Counted from the first letter of the stretch, positions 1 to 11,248 are shown. The stretch is DNA of 45,915 nucleotides from Chara braunii (GCA_003427395.1 BFEA01000027.1:4159439-4205353); one strand, 5' to 3'. Notes: a model not told the origin generated them from the letters alone. Numbers and translations are program-made.

Positions 1-179
1 TCACCTAATGATGATGGGTATTCTTTGGTTCAGCTTGTTGTGATTGAATGCAACGATGATGATCCATGTCAATTATTTCTTGTCATTATGCGTCTGATCC
101 AGCATAAGTTCTCGAACTAACAATGAGTCTGGGCTCGAATGNCATCNAAAGCGANGACTNGACCCATCNATAAGGNTTN

Positions 180-1040
180 TGTGGAGATAAGGATAGCAGG
201 GAGAGTCTGCCTTAACTCCGATGAGCCGTACGCCTGGTCAGTGATAAGTGCAAGGGTCCTTGGACACCCCGCCTTATTGAGGGTTAGCCAGTGATAAGAG
301 AAGCAGGGAAATTCTGTCTTGTCAGTGACTAGTCTGATATAAGAGTTGTGAGGTTTCAAGGACACTTGCCTTGTCATTAACCAATCCAACATTCTCTTTA
401 GTGGTAAGAGTAGTAAGGATCCTTGGACACCTGNCTTGTTGAGGGCTAGCCACTGATAAGAGTAACAGGGAATCATGTCTTATTAGTGACTAGTCTGATA
501 TAAGAGTTGNGAGGTTTCAATGACACCTGCCTTATCACTGATTAAACCTAACATTTTTTTCAATGGTAAGAGTAAGCAAGGACCCTTGGACACCCGCCTT
601 ATTGAGGGCTAGCCANTGATAAGAGTAGCAGGGGAATCCTGTCTTATCAGCGACTAATCTGATATAAGAGTTGTGAGGTTTCAAGGACATCTGCCTTATC
701 ATTGATAAAACCTAACATTCTTTTCAGTGGTAAGAGTAGTAAGGATCCTTGGACACCCGCCTTATTGAGGGCTAGCCAGTGATAAGAGTAACAGGGGAAT
801 CCTGTCTTATCAATGACTAGTCTGATATAAGAGTTGTGAGGTTTCAAGGACACCTGCCTTATCAATAAACATCCTAGGACTTAGATAGTGATAAGAGTAG
901 CAAGGATCCTTGGGCAGCCGCCTTATTGAGGGCTAATCAGTGATAAGAGTAGCAGGGGAATCATGTCTTATCAGTGACTAGTCCGATATAAGAAGTAGCG
1001 AGGTTTCAAGGACACCTGTCTTATCAGTGGCTAGTCCTAG
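180..1040. repeat. Tandem higher-order hairpin repeat, ~161-bp period
   Basis: About five higher-order units follow one another; the element beginning GATAAGAG recurs near 294, 455, 616, 779 and 939. Each unit contains three related sub-repeats that share TAAGAGT on the left and CTTAT on the right. In the first sub-repeat TGATAAGA pairs perfectly with TCTTATCA and CAGG pairs with CCTG. The third contains AAGGATCCTT. All three are therefore fold-backs. Several N bases fall inside the array, as expected where a short-read assembly collapses near-identical units. No coding frame here is credible. Confidence 0.85.
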
Positions 1041-2343
1041 GATAAGTCTACCGCTAAGTGTGCTTAGGCTCACAAAGGCCAAGACCCACAAGATTTGCCT
1101 TTGTCAAACAAGCTCCGGTAACAGATGGATATATCCTGAATGATCTGCCATACCTCCGCTAACTTTCTCCACAATCTGCATTGTTCAGTCCTAACTAACT
1201 ATCTTTGATTCTACTGAAAGGGGATAAGTGAGACCTTGCCTCAGAGAAAAAAATATTCATTCATCTGATTCATTTCCATGAGATTCTTTCCACAAGTTGG
1301 ATTGATGATGTGATCATGTGTGTTGGGAGAAGGAAAGGGACCTCAGATAGGATAATCCAAAAAGGGATAAGAATGAGATAAAGAAAAGGAGTATGGAGAA
1401 TTGTCGTGACAGTAAAAGGGGAGTGTATTATTATTCACTACCTGAAGCGGAATGCGCAACAGCCCAAACAATTAGTTAAGAATAGTAGGAGTCAGACAGG
1501 GAACACAGAGTCTAAAATGAACTTTCTAGATCTCAGTTAGGAAGAGAGATGTTAAGATTCTCTTGGACTGTGTTGTGTCTACAGGTTTCGACACTTCGGA
1601 CAACTTCCGGAGAATCCGTAAGAGCAACAATTTTGTTATCTCTAGATAACAGGTCGGTAGAACTCCGACTCAACTTCCACCATGGTTGANACCCACACCT
1701 AAGACAAGACCTAAGAAAGAAACAGATAAATCTTTCCCCTGTATCTATGCCTAAATTGTCCAAATCACACTCACGAGTCTTCAAAAATGTGTGGGGCTGG
1801 GGTAAATGGAGTCAGGGTTAGGAAGGAATGTTATTTTCAAGGGTTTAGGGCGTGAGTGGCTTGCTATGAATGGATTAAAGGTTGACGCTTGTAGCGCATT
1901 CTGTGTCTGCATCTGTATGCGTGTATGTGGTTTTCTTGCATTTGCAAAGGTGATGGACATTTGTGCTGTCCTCTGAGTTTGGGATTGTCTGANAAATTCG
2001 AGCAAAGGGACACAATAATCGTGAAAGTGAGGTCCACCGCTCAGTCAGCTCCCCTGATTTACATACATACATATATATACATATGTACTTGTTGATAGGA
2101 TCGTAGGCCAGTCGGTACCTAGAAAGTCATTTTGTTTGGGACTTCTTTTGAGAAGAATGAGAGATCACTAAGGGTTCGACTCTGGCATTTTCATAAGGTC
2201 AACAAAGGGGACATAGAGTCATTGTCNTAGTTAGTTAAGCGTGGAAGACTGTCCGAGAAGTCGACCTGATTAGATAGTCGGTCCTAAGAGTTAGCACCTC
2301 GGGGCTCGACATACGGGTCAGTCTTAAGGCGTTCTACCGCGCG
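1041..2343. other. No gene recognised
   Basis: Short frames only, none with recognisable residues or splice signals. A few N bases interrupt it. Near 2065-2085 there is an AT-rich run of ACATA and ATATA words. Confidence 0.5.
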
Positions 2344-2700
2344 TATGCCTATGCTACGACGATCGAGAAAACGCCATCGGCTGGCCTTCCTCTGCGATTG
2401 CATGTAAAAGCCTTCGCACGTGGGTCAGTAGCTCAGCAAGGATACACCCACCTAAGGGATGGTGACAGCTCCCGCAGGTGGAGGTAATGTTGTACCTCAC
2501 AGGATCCCTANCCTGTNGTAGGGAGTCGCGANAGGTATAGCACGCGCGCACGGTCGGAGTGGTGTTTCGTCAAAGTAAACAAAATACTCCTGCGTGACAC
2601 GACCGTGAGGTCCAACACCAAAACTTTACTTTACGTCTGGGTGTAGGACCGCCGTGCGCGACAGCGCGCCCGTTCCTTGACAAAAACGGGCGAATGGAGT
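2344..2700 (+). repeat. Dispersed repeat R, copy 1
   Basis: Shared words with the copies at 7420 and 14400 include CCTCTGCGATTGCA, a GGTAGCTC-type word, GATAC.CCC and ACTCCTGCGTGAC, in the same order. The segment around 2428 (TAGCTCAGCAAG) differs from the Pol III A-box consensus TRGCNNAGYNGG at one base, so a tRNA-derived SINE is possible. No clear B box was found. It may equally be part of an LTR or another dispersed element. It contains N bases. Confidence 0.6.
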
Positions 2701-2901
2701 CACTTGTTTTTTGCACTTCGGGGGTAGGCGAGTGCGTTGGCATTGCTGGTTTTGGCATAAACCGTGTAGGGAGGAAGAAAGGGTGAAGAAGAAGTGCATG
2801 AAAACGATGCAGTAAAAGGGCTATGGCGTGAATAGGAACTGAGATCTCACTCAATTCTTTATGGAATCCATTGAACCAAAGTGTGGGATATGGTTTTTCG
2901 G

Positions 2902-3335
2902 TCATTCCGAATCAAATGGTGAGGTCAATTTCTGCACTAGATTAAAAGAATGAAGGTTAGTAGAAAAAGTGTTGCGCCGAAAGAAGGTGGAGATGGAGGA
3001 AAGCGGAGTATGGCGAAAGGAGAAAAAACATAACTTACTCGTTTCTTGTTAGGATCGAGCACATGAAGATTCGTAGTAGAGGTTTTGACGTCGGACGATT
3101 CCGAATCCAATGTTAGTTTTGATAGTGGGTTAGTAGAGTTAGAGTTAAAAGAGAAAAGCGGTGCGTGGGGAAAGCTACGGAAAAAGGAAGCTGGTTGACA
3201 AGGTGCGGATGCACCTAGCTTCGCCCTAGCGGTAGGTTCACGATGATCTAGCTCGGTCCGATGAACGTCGATGTGGTAGCATATTTTCTTCCCGCTTTTC
3301 TTTGTAGCGAAATGATTCGCTTTGACACTGCTCAT
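2902..3335 (-). CDS. Small two-exon protein-coding gene candidate, function unknown
   Basis: Coding exons 3335-3039 and 2931-2902 give about 108 residues beginning MSSVKANHFATKKSGKK. A consensus donor (CGA|GTAAGTTA) closes the first exon. The 107-bp intron ends CTAGTGCAG and has a perfect TACTAAC branch site at 2962-2956. A second intron (3430-3338) lies upstream in the 5' leader: donor CAG|GTAAGTCC, a very long T and CT tract, then CAG two bases before the ATG. The N-terminal third is basic and the middle is Ser/Pro/Asn-rich; no domain was recognised. The short 3' exon (KLTSPFDSE then stop) is the weakest part, and the locus could be a decayed gene. Confidence 0.4.
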
Positions 3336-3340
3336 CTCTG

Positions 3341-3356
3341 AGAGAGAGAGAGAGAG

Positions 3357-3392
<36 letters not shown>
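3341..3392 (+). repeat. (GA)n followed by A36
   Basis: Eight GA units run into about 36 A. On the minus strand this forms an exceptionally long polypyrimidine tract ending in CAG directly before the ATG at 3335, so it probably serves as the 3' splice-site tract of the gene candidate's leader intron. Confidence 0.8.
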
Positions 3393-3398
<6 letters not shown>

Positions 3399-3929
3399 GT
3401 CATCCGCCAGGGTGACTAACTAGGACTTACCTGTAGGCCGACGGGCTGCACATTCCTAGTATTAAGGAGCAGCGTGAGAGGGGGCGACCCGCAGATTTGC
3501 AGTTTTGCTTGTTGGACTGGTGCGTTGCTCATATGATCGGCTCGACGTATTGCTCTAGGATCTCGCACCGTCCATTGTTCTATTCGTCGCGAGATCGAAG
3601 TTCGGCGCTGCATTGCAGACTCCGTAGCAAGGACTGTATGAAACTGGTCAGAAAAGTTGGCCAGGTGCCTTGAGAAGTGGGAGAGAGTGCTCGTCCTGCT
3701 GGCCGGCACAGAGCTCGGCGCGTCGAGTGAGCTGCAGTAGACCAGCAGTGAGAGTGCAAGCTAGCAAGTGGCCAATGCACTTTGGGTCGCAAGTTTTGCG
3801 GGGCAGCCTGGAATGATTGAAAGGGGAGAAGAGTAGGGGATCTTTGCTGAGACTTGGAGAGCCGTCGGACGGTCAACAACGAGGACTTGACTGCAGTAAC
3901 CGGGCTACTGCGTAATTTGGCCGCCATTG

Positions 3930-4190
3930 CGAGGCCCTCTGACGTATCAAGGCAACAAGGCCCTCTCACGCGCGTCTGAGAGCACCCTCCTTGTGTATGA
4001 GAGTTCAAATCTTCCTCTTTCTGCCCCTCTAACTCTAAGTCTAGTCTGTGGTTCTGAGAGGAAGGCGGAAGGTGGGATTGCAACCCGTAGGGCCGCATCT
4101 AGACTCTGTGGGGAGTGTACCCACCGATTGCGGGAGCTCTGCCGGAACTCAAGAGGAGTTTTGGAGGCGGGGAACTGAGTGGCAATTTTC
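3930..4190 (+). repeat. Dispersed repeat S, copy 1
   Basis: Matches the reverse complement of 9695-9960. Shared words include GGGATTGCAACCCGTAGGG followed by CCGCAT, then GAGCTCTGCCGGAAC, and at the left end a CAAGGC/CACCAAG word next to CCCTCTC. The word TTTATAAA follows at about 4200, where it could act as a TATA box on either strand. Confidence 0.65.
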
Positions 4191-4445
4191 TGATTCCCTT
4201 TATAAACCCAGCTATAACCCCCATCTGTACATCTCTCTATGCGATTGACTCGGTATATTCCATGCGCCTTATATTTGATTTTGGGTTTGACTTTCAGGAT
4301 ATAACCCAGACTAAGTAAAGGAACGAGTGCACAACCTCAAGTTTCAGTTTTATTTGTTGTCCGAAAGCAGATTGTGAAAAAGGGTTTGCATTAGGGGGAA
4401 GGTGGGAGGAAGGCAGTTTTGCTTAAGCTTGAAAGGGTCTTAGAA

Positions 4446-5390
4446 GGGCAGACATTGTTTCTAAGACGAATGACCTGACTGCTATGTTTTGTTCTGTTTT
4501 CTGAAGGACCAAGTATTGTTTCTAAGATGAATGGCTTGGTTGCTATGTTTATTTAATTTAACCAGACATTGTTTCTAAGATGAATGGTCTGGTCGTTGTT
4601 TATTTTGGGTGGTTTCTGAACAGTCTTTGGGTCTTGACCCAGGGTACTCTGTTTTTTTTTCAGTGCTGAGAAAAGAGGGTCGAACATTGTTTCTAAGACG
4701 AATGACTTAACTCTTTTGGTTGTTTTATTCTGAGGGAGGTTCATGCCCAAGACTCGACATTGTTTCTAAGACGAATGGTCTAAGTCTGACGCTACACGAT
4801 TATAATATGAGCAAAGGAATAAAACTTTCTATATTTTTATATCTATATGATTATAAGAACAAGGCTAGCCAGACATTGTTTCTAAGACGAATGGTCTGAC
4901 AATAGCCTTATCACAAATTAAAAGAGTATAACTAAGAGCTATAATTAAAGGTAATTTAGGCCGGCTGAGCATTGTTTATAAGACGAATGACTCAGTCCTA
5001 CGGTCATTTTTGAAGATTAAGGTTAGAGAATTATATATAACTTGGCTATTAAACAGATCAGGGCGACTAAGCATTGTTTCTAAGACGAATGACTTAGCCA
5101 CATGCCAAATGAAGAGAGAAGTAGTTGTGCAACTTGTTCGTGTATAACTAAGGCAAAGAGTTGGCATTGTTTCTAAGACGAATGGCTCAGTCCGACGCTC
5201 ATTTTTGAAGATTAAGTTCAGGGAATTATATATAACTTGGCTATTAAACAGATAAGGGCGACTAAGCATTGTTTCTAAGACGAATGACTTGGCCACATGC
5301 CAAATGAAGAGAGAAGTAGTTGTGCAACTTGTTCTTGTATAACTAAGGCAAAAAGTTGGCATTGTTTCTAAGACGAATGACCTAACTCGA
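4446..5390 (+). repeat. Array of 11 hairpins with conserved core CATTGTTTCTAAGACGAATG and co-varying stems
   Basis: Cores begin at about 4453, 4514, 4567, 4685, 4758, 4874, 4970, 5072, 5165, 5267 and 5360. The core is nearly invariant: ACG becomes ATG in two units, one has TTTATAAG, and the 4514 unit starts TATTG. The flanks differ between units yet stay complementary: CCAAG/CTTGG, ACCAGAC/GTCTGGT, CAGAC/GTCTG, CTGAG/CTCAG, CTAAG/CTTAG, and CTAAG/CTTGG with a G-T pair. The unit at 4874 has an outer stem AAGGCTA/TAGCCTT as well. Units 4685 and 5165 pair poorly. Spacers are 33-98 bp and mostly unlike. From 4970 on, cores follow a 195-bp higher-order duplication. It looks superficially like a CRISPR array, but there is no cas gene and the repeats vary outside the core. 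Confidence 0.85.
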
Positions 5391-5682
5391 TGCCCTATGT
5401 AAATTAGTTATAAAAGGATAAATAATTGAAAGGCTATGAACTATTGGTTGTCAAGATTGACTTTGGTTGGTGAGAATACTTACCTTTATGGTTTGGCCTT
5501 GCATGTGACTGAGTGAGATTACTACTTGGTCTGAGTTTCAGTTTGATAGGTAGTTGTTTTAGTTTCTCACCACGTGCAAGTCATAGGAGTTAGTTTCAGT
5601 TCCAGCAATTTATGAGCTAAGTTTTTTTACTTAGGTCAATTTCTGCATTTTCTGGGATCTTTCGTTATTCTTGGCCTTGTAA

Positions 5683-5970
5683 AAATTTTGGTAAGCTACT
5701 TTCTCTATGGGGAGGGCTGCCGAAATTTCTACAAAACCAAGAAGTTAGTCATATTTTGTCTTTTTCAGGGTCCAGCCTTTCTGACTTTTTGACTTAGTAA
5801 AAATTTGAAAAACCTCCTTTTCTAAAGGGAGTGCTGCCCAAATTTTTGATAATTCAGGAAGTTAGACAAAATTAGACTTTGAGAAGTCAAAAGTCATTTT
5901 AGATTATGAACTTAGCTTTGTATAAATTCTGGAAAAACACCTTTCCTACGGGACGCGCTGCCGAAATTTT
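5683..5970 (+). repeat. Three fold-back repeat units (AAATTT...GGGAGTGCTGCC type)
   Basis: Units lie at about 5683-5728, 5798-5856 and 5922-5970. Each begins near AAATTT or TAAATTC with a GG, carries a CTTTC/GGGA inner pair, and ends GCTGCC(G/C)AAATTT. The outer arms are complementary. The intervening sequence (for example TGACTTTTTGACTTAGTAAA) is shared with the 8.2-kb units. Confidence 0.65.
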
Positions 5971-5989
5971 CTCTAAAGTTTGGAGGAGA

Positions 5990-7419
5990 TAGATTATGTT
6001 CGACATGTGGCAATTCTGGCAATCCACCCTGAACAGGGGAAGTGTTGCCATAGGTCTGCCTTGAGTTGGGCACTGACTTAAATGCATGTCTAGGTTTAGC
6101 TTGTAGAAGGGTCTTGGGTGAGAATGTGCTATGGAGTTGTATTCTCCATACACTTATGATTTTGGCTTGAGGATTGGTCTATCTTGTGTTTCAGGTCTTC
6201 TTAATCGATTGATTCAGGATTTGGGCTACATTCAGTTCGATCCTACGAGGATCATCTTCTGTTGTCACTGAGAACAGGTCGGTTGCCGATTCGTCAGTTT
6301 ATGACTCAATTCCAATCCACTTTTGTCACTCAACCTAAAGACTTTAACCTTTGTGATTTGAACTGTTTCGTTGTGTTTTTGTCCGATTGAATGGTAATTT
6401 AAAGAAAAGTACTGAGTATTTTATTTTGAGGAGTTGCACAAGAGTGAGGCTTGTATAGCTAAAAGCAAGGGGTGTGAGTGCAGAGAATGGTTGAAGTTGA
6501 CCCCGTGTAGTGCATGGACTTTTGGTTGACTCTTTGGTGTGATTGCAGGTATGTTTGGGTGATTCAGACTTTGAATTTGACTGCCTGCGATCATATATAT
6601 ATATATGGCTGAAAGGAGTCTCACTGTGATTGTGAGAAGTGATCCTCACATAAGTACAACCCTTTGCATATACGTAAATACATATGTTTTGAGTGTTTCG
6701 TGCAGCCTGCTGTGACCGTGTGTAAGGGTTAAACAAATTATGTTTTCGAGAGAAAAGGGACTTCCCTTTTTAGCATTTATTTTTTAGAATTTTTATGGTT
6801 GGACGTTGTAGTCTGTGGCAGCCGTCAAAGTCAAACCCCTTGATTTCTCTTCAGGCCCTAGATGATGGAGCTGGTTTCCAAGGCAATAAGAAACGATTGT
6901 CACCACAGGTATGAATCTGTGTACCACCCACTCTCCGCAGGGTGCAGAAGGGGGTATGGTTCTCAACCGCACTTGGCAGTTGTCCAACGTCGAGAGATTA
7001 ACCCTCAAGACGTGTATCAGTCAACACTTGAGTGTCGAATCCGACCCTCGAGACTACGAGGGATCGCATGACTATGGGCACTACATAGTACGCTATCATC
7101 ACGACCGCTTGCGTACGCTTGCATTGCTAGTCGATATGAGTAGGCCCTACGTGCGCGCGGTTTTATACTAAGTCTCGCGAGAGTCGCCTATCCGATTTCC
7201 GCGTCAGAAGGTTATGGGATGACTACTGAAGGGACTAGAAGTGTTCTCGTGTTGTTTGATGTGTGTGTGCGTGTTTTATTTTTGTGTTCGTAGTGTGGTG
7301 TATGCGTGGTGAGTGGGAGACGTCCTAGTCGACCGACGTCGAGTCACGGTTGGGATTTCAGCCCCCCCAGTGCGTCAGTTCGTGTGCGGGTCCGATAGAG
7401 GCGTGAGACTGCACGTACC
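5990..7419. other. No gene recognised
   Basis: Only short frames without recognisable residues. Local palindromes include CCCTCG/CGAGGG near 7050 and TCTCGCGAGA near 7174. A (TA)n run lies at about 6594-6605. Confidence 0.45.
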
Positions 7420-7750
7420 CCCTATGCTACAACGAACGAGAAACGCCCTTGGTTGGTCCACCTCTGCGATTGCAGCTGATTAACTTTCGTACTGTGGACT
7501 GGTAGCTCGGCGGGGATACGCCCACCGAAGGGAGGTGACAACTCTCGTAAGGTGGAGGTAAGTCGTGCCTCGCGTAGGCCCTATTTTGTCGTAGGGGCTC
7601 GCCGGAGGTATGGTTGGCGCACTCGGCCGGAACGGCTTGTGGAAGCTTCATGTATATTCGCGACGAGGATTTAGACACACTCCTGCGTGACACGGCCGGG
7701 AGGGTCTAGCGCTGCCTTGTGCGGTGGAGGACCGATGCGCTCGACAACGT
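7420..7750 (+). repeat. Dispersed repeat R, copy 2
   Basis: Same word order as copy 1: CCACCTCTGCGATTGCA, GGTAGCTCGGCGGGGATACG, then GTCGTAGGGG and ACTCCTGCGTGACACGGCCG. TAGCTCGGCGGG is one base from an A-box. It extends into GATGCGCTCGACAAC, also found in the inverted copy. Confidence 0.65.
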
Positions 7751-7958
7751 GGGTATTACGGTGGGTAGGAGTTGAGTCGCAGACCAGCCTGCGATTGCTG
7801 AAATTGATGAAGCTCAATATCTCCGAGACACTCGCAGGTAACGGTGACCTGCGTCACAAAATCAAGGCAGACATCACCTGTCAAGTTAACGGAGTTCAAC
7901 TCCGTATTGCACTCTAAGCTACTTGGCAGTAGCATCTGGTAACGATATGAAAATCACT

Positions 7959-8262
7959 AAAATTTTGGCAGCACTTCCTTTAGGGAAGTGTGCTCGAAGA
8001 ATATTTACTCGACGAAATCTAAAAAGAAAAATCAAGACTCGGGAACTATCTGAAAATAAACTAACTCGGGAACGATCTGAAAATAAACTAACTCTTTGGT
8101 TTCAGTAAAAATTTTGGCAGCACTTTCTTTAAAAAGGAAGGCGTTCAGAATTGCTACTGACAGACAAGACTAAATAAATTCTAACCCAATTGACATCCCA
8201 TAATTTTGACTACTTTTGAGTCTTATAAATTTCGACAACATCTTTCCTGAGGGAACACCTAT
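7959..8262 (+). repeat. Second group of the 5.7-kb fold-back family
   Basis: Units begin at about 7959, 8107 and 8222. In the first, AGCACTTCC pairs with GGAAGTGTGCT (one bulge) around TTTA. The 8.2-kb unit aligns in the same orientation with the 5.8-kb unit (TTTGACT...GAGTCTTATAAATTT against TTTGACTTAGTAAAAATTT). Confidence 0.6.
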
Positions 8263-8694
8263 CTGCCTATCGCTCAAGCACAAGGCGAACACTAACAAAC
8301 TACCCTACTAAGCAGAAAACAGAAAAAGTTGAACACCAAAACAAGGCATTATGTTATGTCAATAAATCATTCAACCATTTCAAAACAACGGTTCATTCAT
8401 AAAAAAATTTCATCTTCTGCTTGTCCCGATTCACAAATACATGAGTATTGTATCTTATTTAGTTAGATTTTAACTTTCCAAGTTGTTCTCAATTAAAGCC
8501 CATGTAATCATTAACGCACTAGCCAAGACTATTCTCACGAGAAGAAGAGTTAGACCTTTGTCAACAAGCAAACCTGACTGACTTAGCAAAGCGATTTGGT
8601 CAATCAAGACGACTTCACTTCCAACTTCATTTCAACTCTTAAGCAAAGGAGCAAAGCGATGGGATCAGTCAAAAGAAACCTCATTTCCAGCCTC

Positions 8695-9440
8695 ATTTCA
8701 ATGTCTTAGTCGAACGAGCAAAGCGACCGATCAGTCAGAAGGGCCTCGTCTCCAGTCTCATTTCAATGTCTTAGGCAAACGAGCAAAGTAAGCGGATCAA
8801 TCAGGAGGGCCTCATCTCCAACCCCATTTCAATGTCTTAAGCAAATGAGCAAATCGACCGGATCAGTCAGGAGAACCTCATCTCCAGCCTCATTTCAATG
8901 TGTTAAGCAAACGAGCAAAGCGACCAGATCAGTCCGGAGAGCCTCTTCTTCAGCCTCATTTCAATGTCTTAGGCAAACGAGCAATGCGACCGGATCAGTC
9001 AGGAGGACCTCATCTTCAACCCCATTTCAATGTTTTACTTAAGCAACGAGCAAATCAACCGGACCAGTCAAGAGGACCTCATCTTCATCCTCATTTCAAT
9101 GTCTTAGGCAAACGAGCAAAGCGACCAGATCAATCAGGAGGACCTCATCTCCAGCCTCATTTCAATGTCTTAAGCAAACGAGCAAAGCAACCGGATCAGT
9201 CAGGAGGACCTCATCTTCAGGCCCACTTCAATGTCTTAGGCAAAACGAGCAAAGCGAGCAGATCATTCCGGAGGACCTCATCTCCAACCTCATTTCAATG
9301 TCTTAGGCAAAGTGAGCAAAACGACCGGATCAGTCAGGAGGACCTCATCTCCAGCCTCAGTTCAATGTCTTAGACAAAACGAGCAAAGCGTCCGGATCAA
9401 TCAAGAGGACCTCATCTTCTGCCCCATTTCAAAGTCTTAG
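8695..9440. repeat. 66-bp tandem repeat, ~11-12 units
   Basis: The word TTTCAATGTCTTA recurs about every 66 bp from 8697 to 9430, separated by GAGCAAAGCGACCGGATCAG and GGAGGACCTCATCTCC. The period is divisible by three, so a reading frame can stay open through many units and yields a 22-residue repeat (KRAKRPDQSGGPHLQPHFNV type). GAGGACCTC is a small palindrome. Frame switches between units argue against translation. Confidence 0.85.
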
Positions 9441-9694
9441 GCAAAACGAGCAAAGCGACCGGATCAGTCAGAAAGACCGTGACCTCATCCACAGACTCTT
9501 TCAGATCATCGCATGCAAAGATCGTGACTTTTTACCACAGACAGATGAATTAAACATGCATAGTAGATCCTTTTTTGATTCAGTTTAAGTCGTGAAAAAA
9601 AAATCAAACATATATATATATATATAAGGAAAAAAACAGACATAATGACGCGGGTTGTGTATAGGTAGGAGTTTATTTAGGATCCGAATGGTAT

Positions 9695-9960
9695 CGTGTC
9701 CGCCTGCCTCTGAGTTCACTGCCTCCAGCGTCCCGCCTGGGTTCCGGCAGAGCTCTCGCAATCAGTCGGTCTACCCCCTACAAAGGCCTTGATGCGGCCC
9801 TACGGGTTGCAATCCCGCTTGTTGCATTGCTCTCCAAACACAGAATAGACTTAGATTAAGAAGGATGATAGAAGAAAAGTCAGACACTCGAGATACGAGA
9901 AAGGGCCAACTCAACTCACGCGAGAGGGTCTTGGTGCCTTCAGATCTTGAGGGCCCCACA
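9695..9960 (-). repeat. Dispersed repeat S, copy 2 (inverted)
   Basis: Reverse complement of the 3.9-4.2 kb copy, including the GGGTTGCAATCCC and CCGGCAGAGCTCTCGC blocks. A (TA)n run lies just outside it, at about 9610-9628. Confidence 0.65.
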
Positions 9961-9989
9961 ATGACAGTAAAAAAAAATGAAGAGTAATG

Positions 9990-10960
9990 GCCTCCTGTCA
10001 AGCCCCCAAGTCGCAACAATACTCATATTGCAGACCCCGATCACACCTCTGAAACCTCAGTACCTCTAACAAAACTACAGCTTCTCAACTTAGAAAAACT
10101 GTGTTTTTAGTAGAGCATAACCCCCTTGCTTAATTCGAATACCGGCTACAGCAGCCCAACATGGTAGAAGAAAGCAAGGCAACACACTAAAGACACACCA
10201 TTGGTCTAACAAAAATTCAATAGCATTAGGCAAAGAACCCCAACTTGCCACAACTCCACCACTCTCCGAGTAACACCGATCTCAAGCCGCACCAGTAGTT
10301 CCAAGTCAACAACAGAAAATAGTGGTAGCAGTTGCTGAAAATGAAGCAAAAGCAGCACTAAAATTGCACAGCAGTAATGTATTGCAACAACTTACAGCAG
10401 CAAAGAGCTTTGCACAAGCTCAGCAGCAACCCTTAGCGCTGACAATAATGATGACTGTTGCAGCCAGCCCAAACTCGCGGTAGTGCCTTGCTACGTCAAC
10501 GAGCAACAACACCTAAATGTGTCCCTGAAGCAGCATTGTAGTGCGCTGCAGCACGTATGTAGCATCACAACATCAACAGTCTGCGGTTTTCAACTGCCGT
10601 AACACCTAAACGCAGCTATTCTCACAGCGCCTTGCGACAGCAAGGCTCACCGGTGGAGCCCAGGAAACTCAAGCAATGCACAATAGTGCACAACAGTTAT
10701 CACATGCGTATGCAGATTCCACGTCTATGTATGGAGTCTTGAATGACTTCCAGAACTCTGCCGGACCGAAATCCTTTGCTTGTGTACGCATGGGCAAAAG
10801 GAATGTCTCACCCCCTCTGGATCCACATGTGCTTACTGCCGCCGGCAACACCAACCGAACTTGATGCAGGTGGAACTCAAGAGACAGAGGACGATCGCCT
10901 TCGGAGCCCACAACCAAGATGTAGTTGAACAGCAACGCAACACGTTTCATCACGATGTGC
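9990..10960. other. CAG/CAA-rich unassigned stretch
   Basis: AGCAGC, CAGCAACC and GCAACAAC words abound at 10310-10560 without a fixed period. Short frames exist on both strands but none is recognisable. Confidence 0.4.
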
Positions 10961-10963
10961 AGC

Positions 10964-11248
10964 AGGTAAGTCTCCTCCCAATGGCTGACCTCAAGCTACT
11001 TCCTCCCGATCTGACGAGCAGCACACCGCCTCTAGGTAAGTTTTCAATTTCACTGCAGGTCTTACGCTACTTCCCTTGATTGGATGAGCAACGCACCGCC
11101 CCCAGGTAAGTCTCCAATCTCACCGTTGACTTCACGTTACTCCCACCGACCGGATTAGCAATGCACCATCATATATGTCTCCGATCTTGCCGTTGGTCTC
11201 ACGCTACTCCCATGAGCTTGATGAGCATCTCACCGTCTCTAGGTAAGT
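10964..11248 (+). repeat. ~70-bp tandem repeat with a 5' splice-site consensus at the unit boundary
   Basis: AGGTAAGT occurs at 10964, 11034, 11104 and 11241; the expected copy near 11174 is degraded to ATATATGT. Unit bodies share TCTCACGCTACTCCC, GATGAGCA and CACCGCC(T/C)C words. Each intact boundary matches the AG|GTAAGT donor consensus. An acceptor-like TTTCACTGCAG lies at about 11048-11058. No surrounding coding frame was recognised. Confidence 0.75.

Noticed and set aside
4446-5390. CRISPR array
   Set aside because: Eukaryotic context, no cas genes, irregular spacing, and flanks of the core vary between units.
8900-9373. 157-residue repeat protein
   Set aside because: It arises from a 66-bp tandem repeat whose period is divisible by three; neighbouring units are open in other frames.
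3930-9960. Single 6-kb palindrome centred near 6950
   Set aside because: The layout looks symmetrical, but the 5.7-kb and 8.2-kb hairpin families lie in the same orientation and the arrays differ.
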